Shown here: positions 34,811-47,955 of the stretch, piece after piece
Position numbering within the stretch: position 1 is the stretch's first letter
Layout: each line of letters begins with the position of its first letter
Origin: Buxus sempervirens
Taxonomy: Eukaryota > Streptophyta > Magnoliopsida > Buxales > Buxaceae
Reading direction: 5' to 3'
DNA length: 64,000 nt
NCBI GenBank assembly: GCA_947561395.2
Contig: OX387186.1
Location: 46,457,220-46,521,219 of the forward strand
Made by a program: the position numbers and the translations under genes
The notes under the pieces: generated by a model
Databases searched by the model: none
What the model was told of the DNA's origin: nothing
What the model saw: the letters and a program-made list of their open reading frames with translations, nothing else

Positions 34811-36808
34811 ATGCATATAAGTTGCACTAATATCCGCTGGTTGCCCTTCCCAAGTACCAAAATTGCTTCTCGAAGCCCTTACCTATTAAGATCCAGAAGA
34901 AGACTTGAGATGGAGCAGCCAAGGGAACAGACCTCGCCAGGACAGAACCAGGCAGAGTCCAGTCAGACACAGACAGTGGCTGATTTACAACAGAGGATTG
35001 ATAGCATGGGAACCATTATTCAAGAATTGATGGCAGAATTAAGAGAACTAATAATGGCTCCCCCAGCGGCACCAGTGACCCTGCAGCAACCGATTGCTCC
35101 ACCACAGATGGATGCTCCACCACCATACCCTGCGTACCCAGCTCCGTTGGTACCACCTCCACCTCCGCAAGCTGTGCCTCTTCCTCAGGTTATTGCACCT
35201 GCCCAACTGGGACAAGAAGAGGAAGATTGGTATAGAACACAGCAGGCCCAGTTTGATGAAAAGATGGCAGCCACTAAGTCAGAGGTAGATGCTTTGCGTG
35301 AAGAGCTGAAAAGCCTACGACCCAGTGCGATCCCCATGGAGGCTACTTTAGACAGTCTCTGCTTCTTCTCCGATGTTCAACTTCCACCAAAATTCAAGTG
35401 CCCTGACTTGCATCAATTTGATGGCACCGGGTGCCCATTAAACCATCTAAGGTCATACTCTGGGGATATGTGTCAATATGCCAAAGATGAAAAAATTATG
35501 ATACAGTTCTTTCAGAGATCGCTGACAAGAGCAGCATACACTTGGTTTTTGGGTCTGGATAAGACTAAGATCAAGAGTTGGAATGATTTAGCTGCCAAGT
35601 TCATCCAGCAATACCGATTGAACAGCCAGATAGTTCAGACCAGAGCAGAGTTACAAAGGCTCTCCAAGAAGAATCAAGAGACAGTACGAGAATATGCCAA
35701 GAGGTGGAAAGAATTGGCAACCCTGGTTCAACCGCCACTACTTGAACAGGAGATGACCTCTTTGTTCATTGCATCACTTGGACAGCCGTTTTTCTCCTTG
35801 CTATTGGGACAAAGTACTTCCAATTTCAATGACCTGATTCTGACGGCAGACAGAATTGAAGATGCGGTCAGGGCTGGAAAGATAGATGGCAGTGGCCAGG
35901 GCCCTACACAGAGAAGGCCAGCAGCAGGACAAAATAGTAGAAGCCAGGGGCAAGAGTCCAGAAGGCAGGAAGCCCAGGCTGTTAATTATGTACAGCCAAC
36001 ACAGCCCTATCACATTGCCCAGAGGAATGAAAGTCAGGGGCAGCCTTTGAGAAGGACAAGAGAAGAGGCAGAGGCAAGGATGAAGAGGGTGTTCACCCCA
36101 CTGCCTTATGCACCTGCAGAACTATTGGCTACACTGCTGAAGAAGGGGTACCTTCAAATCAAGCCTCCTAACCCCAGAATGATTAACTCACGAAGTTATA
36201 ATACAACAGAGAGATGCGAGTATCATTCTGGAGCTCTCGGGCATTCAACAAATCGATGCTGGGATTTGAGGCACGACATACAGGATCTGATAGACAGCAA
36301 GAAGATCTCTGTAGATCCCCCAGCACCAGCAGCACCTACTCCTCCTACTGGTACAACCACTAACCCCCTCCCAGACCATAATAAGGCTTCTGGCAGTGGA
36401 ACAGTACATCAGATCATCAGTGATCAAGGCAGTGAACTACAGGTTGACCCGTCCTTATTGATCGGACGACCGGGGCAAGTTGTCAGGATTCATCTCCAAG
36501 AAGGGACAATCTGTCAACAGATACACATCATTAATGAAGAGGAGAATGAAGAAACCTTCATGGGGTTCCCTCTGGTGCATTTCAAATTTCCCGAACCAAA
36601 ACCTTTCTATCCTCCACCTGTCCCATACTCACCCCCACTGAACATCTTCGACATGATGAACCCATTCAATGAGCCTGTGGACTTCCTACTGGAACCACCC
36701 ACCCTTAACTTACACCACCTTCACCTTGGCCCATCTGTGTACATGGCCAATTATACCATCACTATACCAATATGGAAAGGGAAGCCGCACAGGCCATTCA
36801 GAACATAG
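34811..36808 (+). mobile_element. Ogre-type gag region
   Basis: A 665-codon frame. A proline-rich N-terminal part with a short coiled coil precedes the retrotransposon gag domain at about residues 185-370 (FKCPDLHQFDGTG, FFQRSLTRAAYTWFLGLD, WNDLAAKFIQQY, VREYAKRWKELA). It then carries the C-E-Y-H..G-H-..C-W knuckle (about residue 475) typical of Tat-lineage gag. Structural protein of the virus-like particle. Confidence 0.85.
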
Positions 36809-39800
36809 TCCCCCAGGGATGGGGCGATGAGTTCAATGATCCAGTTGAGCAAGCAGAAGTTAATTATTTGCAAAGGTTATGGGAAGAACCTCCCTTGCCC
36901 CAGGAGACAGTTACAGAAGAGAACTCAGAGGCTCTCAGTGGGATGATGGAAGAACTGTCTACTCTATTCTTTTGGCAGTCAGTTGACACCGAAAAACCAG
37001 CTATCCCAGAAGAGGCGTTTGCCTACCCATCAGATGATGTTGAGGCACCACCAACTGAGGCTGAAGAAGAAGAACCGGCTCAGTACATCTACATGATGGA
37101 AAGCCAGAATAGTTCAGGAGAACCCACTCCAAGGCAAAGGTCTCCCCCACCTCCTATCTGCATTGTACACCCAAGTACAAGGGATGGTCTGGGTCAGATG
37201 TTCCAGAATATGCCCCAAGTACTAGGACTGCCCACTGAGCTGGCTTATCATGAAACTTATGGTAACTGGGCCCCTGACGAACATTCTTCCAACAGGAGGG
37301 ATGAATCATCAGAAAAATCTGTAACCAAGGCATTGCCTAAGGTGGAACCACCCAACGAAGTCACTATCCGGGTACCAGGGACTATCATCCGCCACGGGGT
37401 ATGGATCAGTATATCATCAGAAGATTTAAGTCAGAATCAACCAAAGAAGGGCACAGCTGATGACCCCATCTGCATCTCCTCTGACAGCAGCATTAGTACG
37501 ATACAAACCGGGAAGGTGAATGCGGTGACTGCTGTAACCAAGGACAAGCACGCATTGCAGAACTGGAGTTCGACGCCACTTGCCACTCGCAAAGCCGAAC
37601 TACCACAGGGAGTTTCTTCCACTTCTGAAATTCCCCCTGTAGATATTGCTGCACTTTTTAATAAATGCGTGAAGTCTTTTGATTATTTTTCTGCTTCTGT
37701 GAATAACTCTGCAAGTAAGCAAACTCAAAATCGCAACCTTAGTATCAATCTTGACGCACACCCGAAAAATTCGGAGCACGAGATAGATAATCAGGCTGCC
37801 AAAATCAAACAAAAACACAAAGGTCAAAAAGAACAAAAAGAAATCCGTAGTGTCGAGCATGAATCAGATAGCAACACTTACTCATCACAACCCGATGATT
37901 CAAAAATTATCCCCAGTGTTCCTTTTGAACTTGAGGATAATGATGAATCATGGGAGACCCCACCTGAAATCCAATTTGCCTTGGACGGACATGAAAAGAG
38001 TCTCCAGGCTAACATTGAGAAAACTGAACCTATCAACATAGGTGAAACAGCACATCCAAGGATTCTTCAAGTTGGTAAAAAGCTCACATTATTACAGAAA
38101 ACACAGATAACTGATTTTCTAAAATCCTACACTGATGTGTTTGCATGGCCATACGAGGATATGCCTGGGTTAGACACGGATTTAGTTGTGCATCGGTTAC
38201 CTATAAAGTCTGAGGCCACACCAGTGAAGCAAAAGCTCAGACGCATGAAACCAGAATGGGCCCTAAAGATCAAGGAAGAAGTTGCCAAGCAGTTAAAAGC
38301 TGGGTTCTTGAAAGTTACAGATTACCCAGAATGGTTAGCAAACATCGTGCCAGTCCCCAAGAAAGATGGAAGGGTCAGGATGTGTGTTGACTACAGGGAT
38401 CTGAACAAGGCAAGCCCAAAAGATGACTTCCCTACCACACATTGATATACTGGTTGACAATACTGCAACTCATTCCATGTTCTCCTTTATGGATGGATTC
38501 TCCGGGTACAATCAGATAAGGATGGCACCTGAAGACATGGAAAAGACATCCTTTATCACGCATTGGGGCACATATTGCTACAAAGTGATGCCATTTGGGT
38601 TAAAGAATGCAGGCGCCACATACCAGCGAGCAATGACTTTGCTATTCCACGATCTGATGCACAAAGAAATGGAAGTATATGTGGATGATATGATTGCAAA
38701 GTCAAAAGAAGAGGAAAGTCATTTGGTGAACCTTGGAAAGGTGTTTGACAGGCTCAGGGAATGCAAGCTCAGGCTGAACCCGAATAAGTGTGTATTCGGC
38801 GTTACCTCAGGGAAGCTGCTTGGATTCATCGTTGGGAAACGAGGAATTGAGGTTGATCCTGTCAAAGTGAAGGCAATTCTGGAGATGCCTCCCCCATCCA
38901 CAGAGAAAGAAGTGAGAGGTTTCCTTGGCAGATTACAGTACATCAGTCGGTTCATAGCACAGATGACTCCCATGTGCAAACCAATATTCAAATTGCTAAA
39001 AAAGGATAACCCCGTGATCTGGAATGAAGATTGCCAAGAAGCGTTTGACAAAATCAAGGCCTATCTGATGAGTCCGCCAACTTTGGTTCCCCCTGTACCT
39101 GGACGACCCCTAATCATGTACTTGTCAGTCACAGAAACGGCAGCCGGATGTGTCCTAGGGCAGCATGATGATACAGGAAGAAAGGAACAAGCAATTTATT
39201 ATCTGAGCAAGAAGTTTACCAATTATGAAGTAAGATACACATTGCTTGAAAAGACCTGTGGCGCATTGGTATGGGCAGCTCAGAAGCTCCGGCATTATCT
39301 GCTCAGTCACACTGTCTTTTTGATTTCAAATACAGATCCCTTAAAGTATATTTTTGAGAAACCAATCTCCACTGGAAGGGTAGCCAAGTGGCAAGTCATT
39401 TTGTCTCAGTACGATATTGTTTACACCACGAGAAAGGCAATAAAGGGACAGGCAGTGGCAGATCACCTGGCAGAACACCCTGTGCCCGATTATCAACCAC
39501 TTCTCACCGGTTTGCCAGGTGATGAAATTATGTGTGCCCAATCAGTAGAAAAGGAAACCGGATGGCAAATGTTCTTCGATGGGGCCGTCAACATCAATGG
39601 GAAAGGGATTGGAGCAGTAATCATTTCCCCAGAGGAAGTCCATCATCCAATAGCAGCAAAACTCTTGTTCGATTGCACTAACAACATGGCAAAATACGAA
39701 GCATGTGTGTTAGGCTTGCGAGCCGCAATTGAAATGAATATCCAAGAGTTAAAAGTTTATGGTGATTCTTGTCTAATCATCTACCAAGTAATGGGGGATT

Positions 39801-41293
39801 GGCGGACTAAGGATCCAAAGTTGGTGCTATATCAGGAATTGATTAAGGAATTGGAAGGACAGTTCAAAAACGTGACATTTGATTATATGCTACGAGACAG
39901 GAATCAGTTTGCAGATGCCCTGGCAACACTGGCATCTATGGCAACCATCACTGGTGATACTTGGGTACAACCATTGGAGATAGAAGTGCGGCGTTCTCCT
40001 GTCTATTGCTTTCGTGTTGAGAAGAGCACGCCACAAGGGGAACCCTGGTATACAGACATAATGAGGTACCTGAGGGACAGGACTTTGCCAAAGAATGCCA
40101 CAGCATCTGAGAGGCGTACGATTCAGAAACTGGCAGGACAGTTCTTCCTCAGTGGAGATAAGCTATACAAGAAGTCCTACAATGATTCATTACTGCTATG
40201 TGTAACAGAGGAAGAAGCACAACAGCTGGTTGATGAAGTCCATGGGGGACAATGTGGCGCACATATGAACGGGCACATGCTAGCCAGAAAAATCTTGAGA
40301 ATGGGTTATTACTGGTTAACTATGGAACATGATTGCCATATCCATGTAAGGAAATGCCAGTTATGCCAAGTTTATGCTGACAACATTCATGCACCACCCA
40401 ACACCTTGTACTCAATGACTTCTCCTTGGCCCTTTGCCATCTGGGGAATTGATATGATTGGAGAGATCCATCCGAAGGCATCAAATGGGCATCGATTCAT
40501 CTTGGTCGCAATAGACTATTTTATCAAGTGGGTAGAGGCCATGTCCTTTGCAGATGTCAAAGGGTCCCATGTACTGAAATTCATCAGAAATAATATTGTC
40601 TGTCGCTATGGTGTGCCTGAAGCACTTATCACTAACAATGCCAAGAATTTGAATAACAAGGACATGGACAAGATGTGTGGCGATTTGAAAATTAGGCATC
40701 TAAATTCTACAACATATCGGCCTAAGATGAATGGAGCAGTAGAGGCTGCCAACAAAAATCTGAAGAAGATATTGGAAAAGATGGTAGTCACCTACAAAGA
40801 CTGGCATGAGAAGCTGCCATATGCTCTACATGCATATCGAACCTCAATCCGAACTTCAACTGGAGCAACTCCTTTTTCCCTTGTATATGGAATGGAGGCA
40901 GTTCTTCCTGTGGAAGTGCAGATCCCCTCACTCAGAATTCTGAAAGAAACGGAGGTTGATAATATTGAATGGGAAGAATCAAGGTTTGACCAGTTGCAGT
41001 TGCTTGATGAAAAAAGAATTAAGGCTTTATGCCACGGGCAACTCTATCAGCAAAGAGCAGCTCGGACTTATAACAAGAAAGTAATACCACGACACTTCAA
41101 GGTGGGAAACATTGTTATGAAAAAGATATTCCCCCACCAGGAAGACAATAAAGGGAAATTCAAGCCAAACTATGAAGGACCATTCATAGTACACAAAGTT
41201 CTGTCCAGAGGAGCACTAATCCTACAAGAGATGGATGGGACTATTTTTCTTGAACCAATAAATGCAGATGCAGTCAAACTGTATTATCCTTGA
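36809..41293 (+). mobile_element. Ogre-type pol region (RT, RNase H, aRNase H, integrase)
   Basis: Domains in order: an acidic, low-homology linker where the protease is expected but where I could not point to its motif; reverse transcriptase (VPVPKKDGRVRMCVDYRDLN near 38350, FSGYNQIRMA, YVDDMIAKS near 38680); RNase H (about 39100-39480); a second, archaeal-type RNase H (MFFDGAVNINGKGIGAVI, near 39570), a Tat hallmark; integrase with zinc finger (about 40230-40370) and core (WGIDMIGEI near 40445, KMNGAVEAANK near 40730); and a C-terminal segment ending at 41293. Part of a fossil element, not continuous in one frame. Confidence 0.85.
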
Positions 41294-43094
41294 GATCATT
41301 CTAATTGGGAAATGAAGAGAGGCCATCCTTCACTCTCCCCCAAGCCTATAAATCCTCCCAAGTACCCTAAAAAGTTTCCCCTAGTTAGACACTTTTGGGC
41401 CTGACAATTTCTAAACCTAGTACAGGTGTTCCTTCACACCAAAAAGGGCATTCCTGGCCCCAAAAATATATATATATATAAGCAATTACGAAGGAAATCA
41501 AGAAAAGAAGAATTGTGAAAAACAAGATCAATATGAGTTCCACACCAAAGAAATAAGCCAGGATGTAAGCCCCAACAATAAAAGGAGCACTGTACAAACC
41601 CATAAACTTACAGCCTTCTTGAGCCACTTGTCTTTCTTCCAAAACCCCAACCTAGCCTACATTTCGTCCTACCTTGAAGACCTTTCGGATCCCAAAGAGA
41701 ATGATCTTGAGCAAGACAGTCAAATCTGCGTTTTCGGGTAATGACGGAATTGAATTCTCCCTGAAAGGACCAGACATAGTGAAAACCCAAAAAGGGCGCT
41801 ATGTGCAAAAAAGGGTCAGTCATGGTCAAAAAAAAAAAAAAAGCTGGTCGCGCCTTGATTAGAAAGGGAAATGCAGCAAAAACAGAAACAGGTTGGATAG
41901 TGCACTGAGTGGGGACAGCCAAGTGACCTGAAGGGCCCAGATTGGCAGACTATGTTTGAGTCAACGCTCCAAGGCCTATGATGACAAGGCTAAAAATACC
42001 AAACACTCTAAGCTGTGTCTAATTTAAGGATTGACTTTTATGATAATTGTAGGCACAAACACACACTACCACATCTGTGTTTTTCCGTAATTATTCTGCT
42101 TAACTATTCTTGGAATTTCCCCATCTGTGCTGCTAACCCGTGAAGAGGGGCTCATTGCCTTAATCAATAGCCATTTTAATTTTGTTGAATTAAAGGCCTA
42201 GAATAAACCAACCCTGCATATCCCCAATGGAACAAGCACTGACATTTTGTTCCTTGTACAGGTTCAAAGAAGGAAGAAAGGTGCAAGATGAACATAAGGA
42301 GGATACTTTGTTCCTTCATTCCCCAGCAGAGGCTTCTTCCCTTTCATCCCCAGCGGAGTTCGGAAGAAAGAAGATCATCAAGATCCTTAGACCCTCCAAC
42401 AAAACTTCAAAATCAAAGAGGGACATCACAATAATTCCCAGAGAATCGTCTAGACAGATCATACTCCCACCAAATCCCCAGTGGATACTCATAAGTGGGA
42501 AGAGAAGCTCTAATACCTCAACAAGAGAAAGAACCTGGCAAGGAGAAGCAACAAGGAAAAGCAATAATGGGCCAATCCGCCCCTTCTTGTAAATTTTGAT
42601 TCTCACTTTTGTAAATAGTATAGGCTAGAAAAGGTGTGTGGTCTCCGAGATGATGGACAGCAGCGCGAAAGCTTCCTCCCGTCCTCCCACCGGCGCTCCC
42701 AAACCCATACCTTGGCCTATCTCTCTAAAAAAAAAAAGAAAAAAAAAGAAGAGAAGGAGAAATCAAAACTGAAGTCACTAAAAGCATTAAACAGAACAAA
42801 CAAAAAGAAAAGAACATTGTTAAGTGCCTTGAATCAACGCCGAAATAGGCTGATGAGCTCAGATTTAATCCTATCTTTCTTTTCAAAAGACAGAGAACTA
42901 AGGAACAGCCCCTATTCAAACCCGAGAGAGGGTATAGGGATTCCAAAATCAGGAAGTGATACCAGACATCTGACACTTCCCTTTCATTAAAAACAATTCA
43001 GTAATTGAGCTTGTCGATCATGTCGACAGAAATGCAAGGTGCAAAAATAAGGTTCTTTTTCTTCTTTGCCGTTCATCCCCTAAGATGACTCCAG
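41294..43094 (+). other. Ogre-type 3' untranslated part
   Basis: This is 1.8 kb of non-coding sequence between pol and the right LTR, as expected for Ogre/Tat elements. It contains an AT dinucleotide run (near 41467) and two A-rich runs (near 41828 and 42727). No tandem array is seen here; in this element the arrays lie before gag instead. Confidence 0.6.
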
Positions 43095-43108
43095 CAAAGA
43101 GGGGCAGC
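43095..43108 (+). promoter_or_regulatory. Polypurine tract of the Ogre-type element
   Basis: GCAAAGAGGGGCAGC abuts the right LTR start (TGTTAGC), in the position where plus-strand DNA synthesis is primed. Confidence 0.65.
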
Positions 43109-45470
43109 TGTTAGCACCTGATTTTTGCACCCCCCAAAATAAAGAAAAATGAAAAGTCAAAAGTCAAACCCTGAGGGGGTCAAAAATTGACTTTTTGATT
43201 CAAGCAAATATGGCCATCAAACTTCATCTCAAAAAGAGCATTTCGACACGATTTCAATGCAACTGAATTTGCTGGAATCGGAGTCCAGATGAGAAAGATA
43301 TGAGCTGGTCAAACTTTTGGGGAGCAAAAAGTTGACCCCAATTCAGCTGCCAAACTTGACCCCAGTGGACAGGTGGTTCCGAGCCGGTTCCAACGACACT
43401 AAGTTTGCTGAAATCGGACACCGGATGAAGAAGTTATGAGCAGTTGAAGTTTCAGAAAAACTGCCCATGTGGCAAAAAAGGCAGCAAAAATGGAATAAAC
43501 CAATAAAATAAATAAGATAAATGTGTTTAATAATATTTTAATAAAGAGAATCTCGCTTTTTAATAAAATAATCGGAAAAATCGAATAAGAATCTTGCAAA
43601 AAACCAAATTGAATAAAGGTTTGAAATCCAAACATTTTAAAAACGTGCTGGACCGTATTTGAATTACGGGCAAGATTCTGGTAGGAGACATGCGTCGCTG
43701 TACGGCGGGACACGCGTCCCGTACGGCCGATTCGCGAGATTCGCACATGTGCGTTTTTCGCCCGTATTTGAATTACGGGCAAGGCACGCCCGTACTTGAA
43801 GTACGGGCACGGAAATTTTGCATATAAATAGAGAGGTCACCCCCCCTCATTTGAACAAGCGATTCTACCTGGCCGACCCTCCTCTCTTCCTTGCTGATTA
43901 CCATGAACAAATGCTGCCCAATTGCCACCACCTTACCCAAGCCCATTCAATGCCCAAAATACCCTTGTCACCCCAAAACCATGCCTAAACCTCCAAAAGC
44001 CTCTTCTTAAACCCAACCTCCCATCAAGGCTCTTTTAAATTCAATCTAGAAAATCCCGAAGGACGCGGAAGCGCTGCCGAAATCATTAGAGAGTCATTAT
44101 ATCACCAAATCAAAGGAGTACTAGTGTGGTAACTTTTATATCAACTTCTTTTTAGTATATATGAATCATTTCATTTAAGTTCTCTTTTGTGTTATTACTA
44201 TGCTACTAACCCACTGGCTTCATTGTTTGTTGGAGAATTCCCATGCAAATGAGCATCTTCTTATGGGATAAGAAGAGGATGGAACCATAAAATTAACATA
44301 AAAAAAGAGATATGACATGTCTTAGCTAATGGGTTGAATTCATAAATGCCTCTTTAAACCCTCCTATGTAACCCCCCCCCCCCCCCCCCCCACTACCATT
44401 TCCTTTTCTTTTGGCTACACTATTGGAAGATGGCATGATCTAAAAAATGGGGCTTAATCCCATTCTCAAGCATCAGCAAAAGAGGACTTGAAGATGGTAA
44501 AGGAGGCAAGTGTACCATGTTAGAAGGCATCAGAACTACTACTGAAGTTGTTGAAGACCACAAGGAGGCCACGGAACTGCTCCCGATCGGAATCGGCTGC
44601 AAAAAATGTAAAACCGATCGTGTCCGTAAACTCAGAGCGGTCCGAGCGGGACCGTAATTGCTTCACGGGCAAGACAAACCGGACTGTATTCATGGGCAAG
44701 GGTGGACCGTATAACAAATACGGGCAGATGTAAATATAATTAAAAAACATAATTTTTCGGTCCGGTTGAACCTGATTCGACCTGAACCGGCCTGAACCAG
44801 TCCCTTAAGCAGTTTGGGCTATCTTTAGCCCATTTTTGGACCATGGGCCCCAAATGGTCCCACCAAGACCTCCTTTTGGCCCACTTGTGAGTGGTCCACC
44901 TTAGACTGGCCTATACCAGGCCTGTTTTCAACAAACAGGCCCAGGCCCTTTGACCCTTGGCTAATGGGCCAAATCCAAGCCCACCAAGCCCATGGCATGT
45001 GTAAATAGTTTAAGTAAATAACCAAATGGGCTACCCAATAACCCAACTGGGCCCAAGGCCCAACCATGGCAACCCACGGGTCTTCCAACGGGACCCAGGT
45101 CCGACCCACTTCACTTAAATAAATAAAAAGATAAAATCAAATAAAAAGGGACCCACACTTCCAGAGGGCCCCGCTAGACCTAACAAGGTAGCACGCTGGT
45201 CTAGGAAAAGGGTGAACTTGACTCAGAAACCAGGGAGACCCGAGGGACCCGTCAAACCGACGGAGCGGACCGGGGTGTCTTTAGGACTTCCCCGGATCGT
45301 AACCGAGGACTTAGCTAGAACTCTGAACAGCCACAGACCAGACTTAGACCCGATTAGGGCAAAACCGTGTCTGCCTGCACTCTCAGGCAGTGGCGACTCC
45401 GAATGTCCCGAGGCACGCACCAAAGGTGCGCCCGGTGTGCGATCTAGGATCCAGGTTTTAGGTGCGCACA
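43109..45470 (+). repeat. Right LTR of the Ogre-type element
   Basis: It runs from TGTTAGCACCTGATTTTTGC to GGTGCGCACA, 2362 bp, about 99% identical to the left LTR outside a few indels. TATA (CATATAAATAGAG) lies near 43820. Confidence 0.9.
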
Positions 45471-47113
45471 GTTGTTCTATAACCCTCTTTTTTATTAATC
45501 TAAATGCATGCTATAAGCCTTGTGATTCTATGAAAACCGTTCTATATTCAAAGTACCCCAAGATTATCTTGAAGAACCGTGTTTAACGGGGAGAGAGAAC
45601 TAAGGGAAACGATAATGGAACGGAACCCTAGGTTATTTTTAGAACCCTATTTTGATTGATATGAATGCATGCTATCTTTGCTATGTTGTTGGAATGATTT
45701 TCTATACTTACACATACATAGCACGTGATTTTGGCGGGATAGGCTCATATTTCGGATTTATTGCATTTATTGTGATAAATCTGAAATAAATAGCCCCAAG
45801 CAATTCTGGAATGTCTTTAAATGATTTTCAAGTGATTTTGATCTATCTTGCACGGATCACACACCTCTTGTCAATGTTTTGAATTGATTTTCTCCAAAAA
45901 TGGCTTAACTTGACAGCAACTGTACCCCAACTTCGGACACTCATAACTTCATTGTCCGGATGAATTTTGGAGTGATTCTAGAACCATGGGAAAGGTGAGG
46001 CTGTCTAGTTTATGCCTACCAAATTTCATTAATTTCTATCAAATGGATTTTTGACACCTCTCTGTCGAAGTTGATAGGTCAGTTCTGATCTGAATATAGA
46101 CTTGTCACTTCGACTAAGCGCCATGTGTTCGTTTTAAGTCCGATTCGAGTGATTCTTGTTTCTGAGTTTTTCTATGGAAGTCTAGTTTTAAATCCATTTG
46201 GTTTCATAATTTTTTGACTCCATTTGTGTCGTGAGCAACATATTTACTTAGAGCTGTTCAACAGCACTTTTCTGGGTAAATCTGTAATCTTCGGGGCCTG
46301 TTCGGGAGACCACCCAAGGCACATCCGAATGAATTTTTGTATGAGGCTAGTTTCATTTGAAATATGGCCATACAGACTTCACTCACACCAAATTTCATGG
46401 ATTTATATGGAGCCGATTTTTCTAAATGATTTTCCAAAGTTGCCCACTTACCACTTTTAATTATCTCCAGCAGCAATTTTAAAAGAGGCATAACTCCTAG
46501 GATTTCAACCGGATTCAATTGAAATTTTGCATGAGTCTCTTATTTACCATAATCTTTCAAATGGATTTGGTTTGAGTCAATTTAAAATTGGATTTGAATG
46601 ATTTCAAGACAAATGGTTCTTTCTTTTACCGAATTTCCCAGATTTAACTCAACTTGGTTTTGTGTAACTTTTGCTTTGATTTCCATCTATTGGTGATATT
46701 CCAGAAGTGATATTGACATAAAAGAGGATCTGGAATCCATTTGGATTTCTCATGTGAAGATATCACACATTTGTTTAAATCTTTTTCAATGTTTTTTAAT
46801 GATTTTAGCAAGCTTTCTTACTTTTTTGCATGAACAATACTTGGCAACCACCTTGTATGGGTGAATGGGGGTGCCTAACACCTTCCCCCGTTCATAATCT
46901 AATCCCCTTACCCATCTCTGGATTTGATTTTCAAGTAGAGTTATTTTTACTCTAGAATTTGCCTTTTAGCTCTTTTTGATTATTTTTGAATCTTTTTGGT
47001 GTCCATTCACACCCCAAAAATCTGAATAGTGGTGACTCTCCCATTTTACGTTGAGCCCGTGTGTTGACGAAGGGGAAATCATCTCGGTGATTTTTCCCAT
47101 GTCTCACAACTGG

Positions 47114-47955
47114 GATGCATAAAATATTAGGTAGTATAATTTGAGGAAAAATACATGATCGAATACTGTAAGATCATCGATTCAAAGCAAATGCAAGGAA
47201 AAACAGATCCAAAAGGGGAAATAAGAATAATAGCAAGCTCCATATGAATCAAAACTGAAATCAAAAAGCTCTTAAATAATGAAATCAAAAAGCTCTTAAA
47301 TAACAAAAATTTCAGACTAGGGCACCAACCGATTTGATGATGATATCAACTAGAAAGGAGATGCAAGATCAAGTTGCAATTCCATCTAATGCCTGAGCAT
47401 GGCGATCAACGGCGCGCTGCTATCATCAAACTTTTGAATGTAACATCTAATGCCTTCGGATCGTCCGTGCCCTTTGTAATATATCCCGACCACACCGTAT
47501 CATGTGCTCGCAAGTTTCGACCCACAGCCTAAAAACAATAAATCCTCAGTCAACTGAATCCATACGAGATCGCATCATCTCGGAGTTTGGATGAGGTGAA
47601 GGAAGCCGATTAGGATTAGGACACAGTCAAGCGAGATGAGGATTAGGGCAGATAGGTTTTTAAAAAGAGATTGATGATAAGGGCTTTTCGAAGTGTTGGA
47701 GCGTTGAAGGGCAGATAGGAAAAATCGAGCGAACTGGAGAAAATGACTTCACAGGAGACTGGTTAGGGGAAAGATCGAGTAGATTGGAGAAGAAACTCGC
47801 AAGAGGCTTTTGCAGGGAGACTGGGTAGGTGAAAAATTGGACTGGTTAGGGCATATTTGAAATATTGAATATTTGACTTTTAGCGGTGGTCTATAAAAAG
47901 ACCGCTGCTAAAAGTGCATTAACCTCTGCCACTGTAGCCCTCCTTTTTTGTAGTG
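47114..47955 (-). mobile_element. CACTA 5' terminal region
   Basis: This is the part of the CACTA transposon beyond solo LTR X. The last 90 bp carry inverted CTTTTAGCGGTGGTC / GACCGCTGCTAAAAG subterminal repeats and end at TTTTTTGTAGTG. A 29-bp direct repeat with TCAAAAAGCTCTTAAATAA occurs near 47254-47304. No coding sequence is seen; on the minus strand it would be the promoter and leader of the transposase. Confidence 0.75.

Larger units (their letters stand above)
28004..45470 (+). mobile_element. Ogre-type (Tat lineage) Ty3/gypsy LTR retrotransposon, nearly whole
   Basis: This 17.5-kb element lies inside solo LTR X with the perfect target duplication GTTGT (27999-28003, 45471-45475). Its parts are left LTR (28004-30414), primer site, leader, an extra ORF1 upstream of gag, tandem arrays, gag, pol (RT, RNase H, a second archaeal-type RNase H, integrase), a long 3' untranslated part, a polypurine tract and right LTR (43109-45470). 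The giant size, extra ORF1, double RNase H and tRNA-Arg-type primer site are hallmarks of Ogre/Tat. The LTRs differ at about two dozen sites over 2.35 kb by eye (about 1%) plus a few indels, so it is young, on the order of 0.4 million years at a commonly used plant rate (inference). It looks nearly whole, with about two to four breaks. Ogre elements are known to use splicing within gag-pol; I did not assess that here. Confidence 0.9.
27142..47108 (+). mobile_element. Solo LTR X (Tat-like gypsy), split by the Ogre-type element
   Basis: It begins TGTAGACACCCCAAATTGC and ends CATGTCTCACA with the perfect duplication ACTGG (27137-27141, 47109-47113). TATA (CCTATAAATAG) lies near 27550. Its own sequence is about 2.5 kb in two parts, 27142-28003 and 45476-47108. 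It is the same family as solo LTR Y but on the opposite strand. A repeat containing TCTATATTCAAAGTACCCC and GTTTAACGGGGAGAG occurs on both sides of the nested element (27905-28003 and 45540-45635), showing that the insertion hit a locally repeated part of the LTR. Confidence 0.85.
15411..47955 (-). mobile_element. CACTA (En/Spm) DNA transposon, defective, expanded by nested LTR elements
   Basis: The left end CACTACAAAAAAAAGTC (15411) and the right end TTTTTTGTAGTG (47944-47955) are inverted copies. Both have GCGGC / GCCGC subterminal repeats with TTTTAGCGGCGG-type motifs. The 3-bp direct repeat ACA flanks the whole (15408-15410, 47956-47958), as expected for CACTA. Coding remnants run on the minus strand at about 16500-17920, so the biological 5' end is at 47955. 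Removing the two nested LTR blocks (18680-26589 and 27142-47108, each with its target duplication) leaves about 4.7 kb. The central catalytic part of the transposase is absent, so it could move only with help. Confidence 0.85.
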
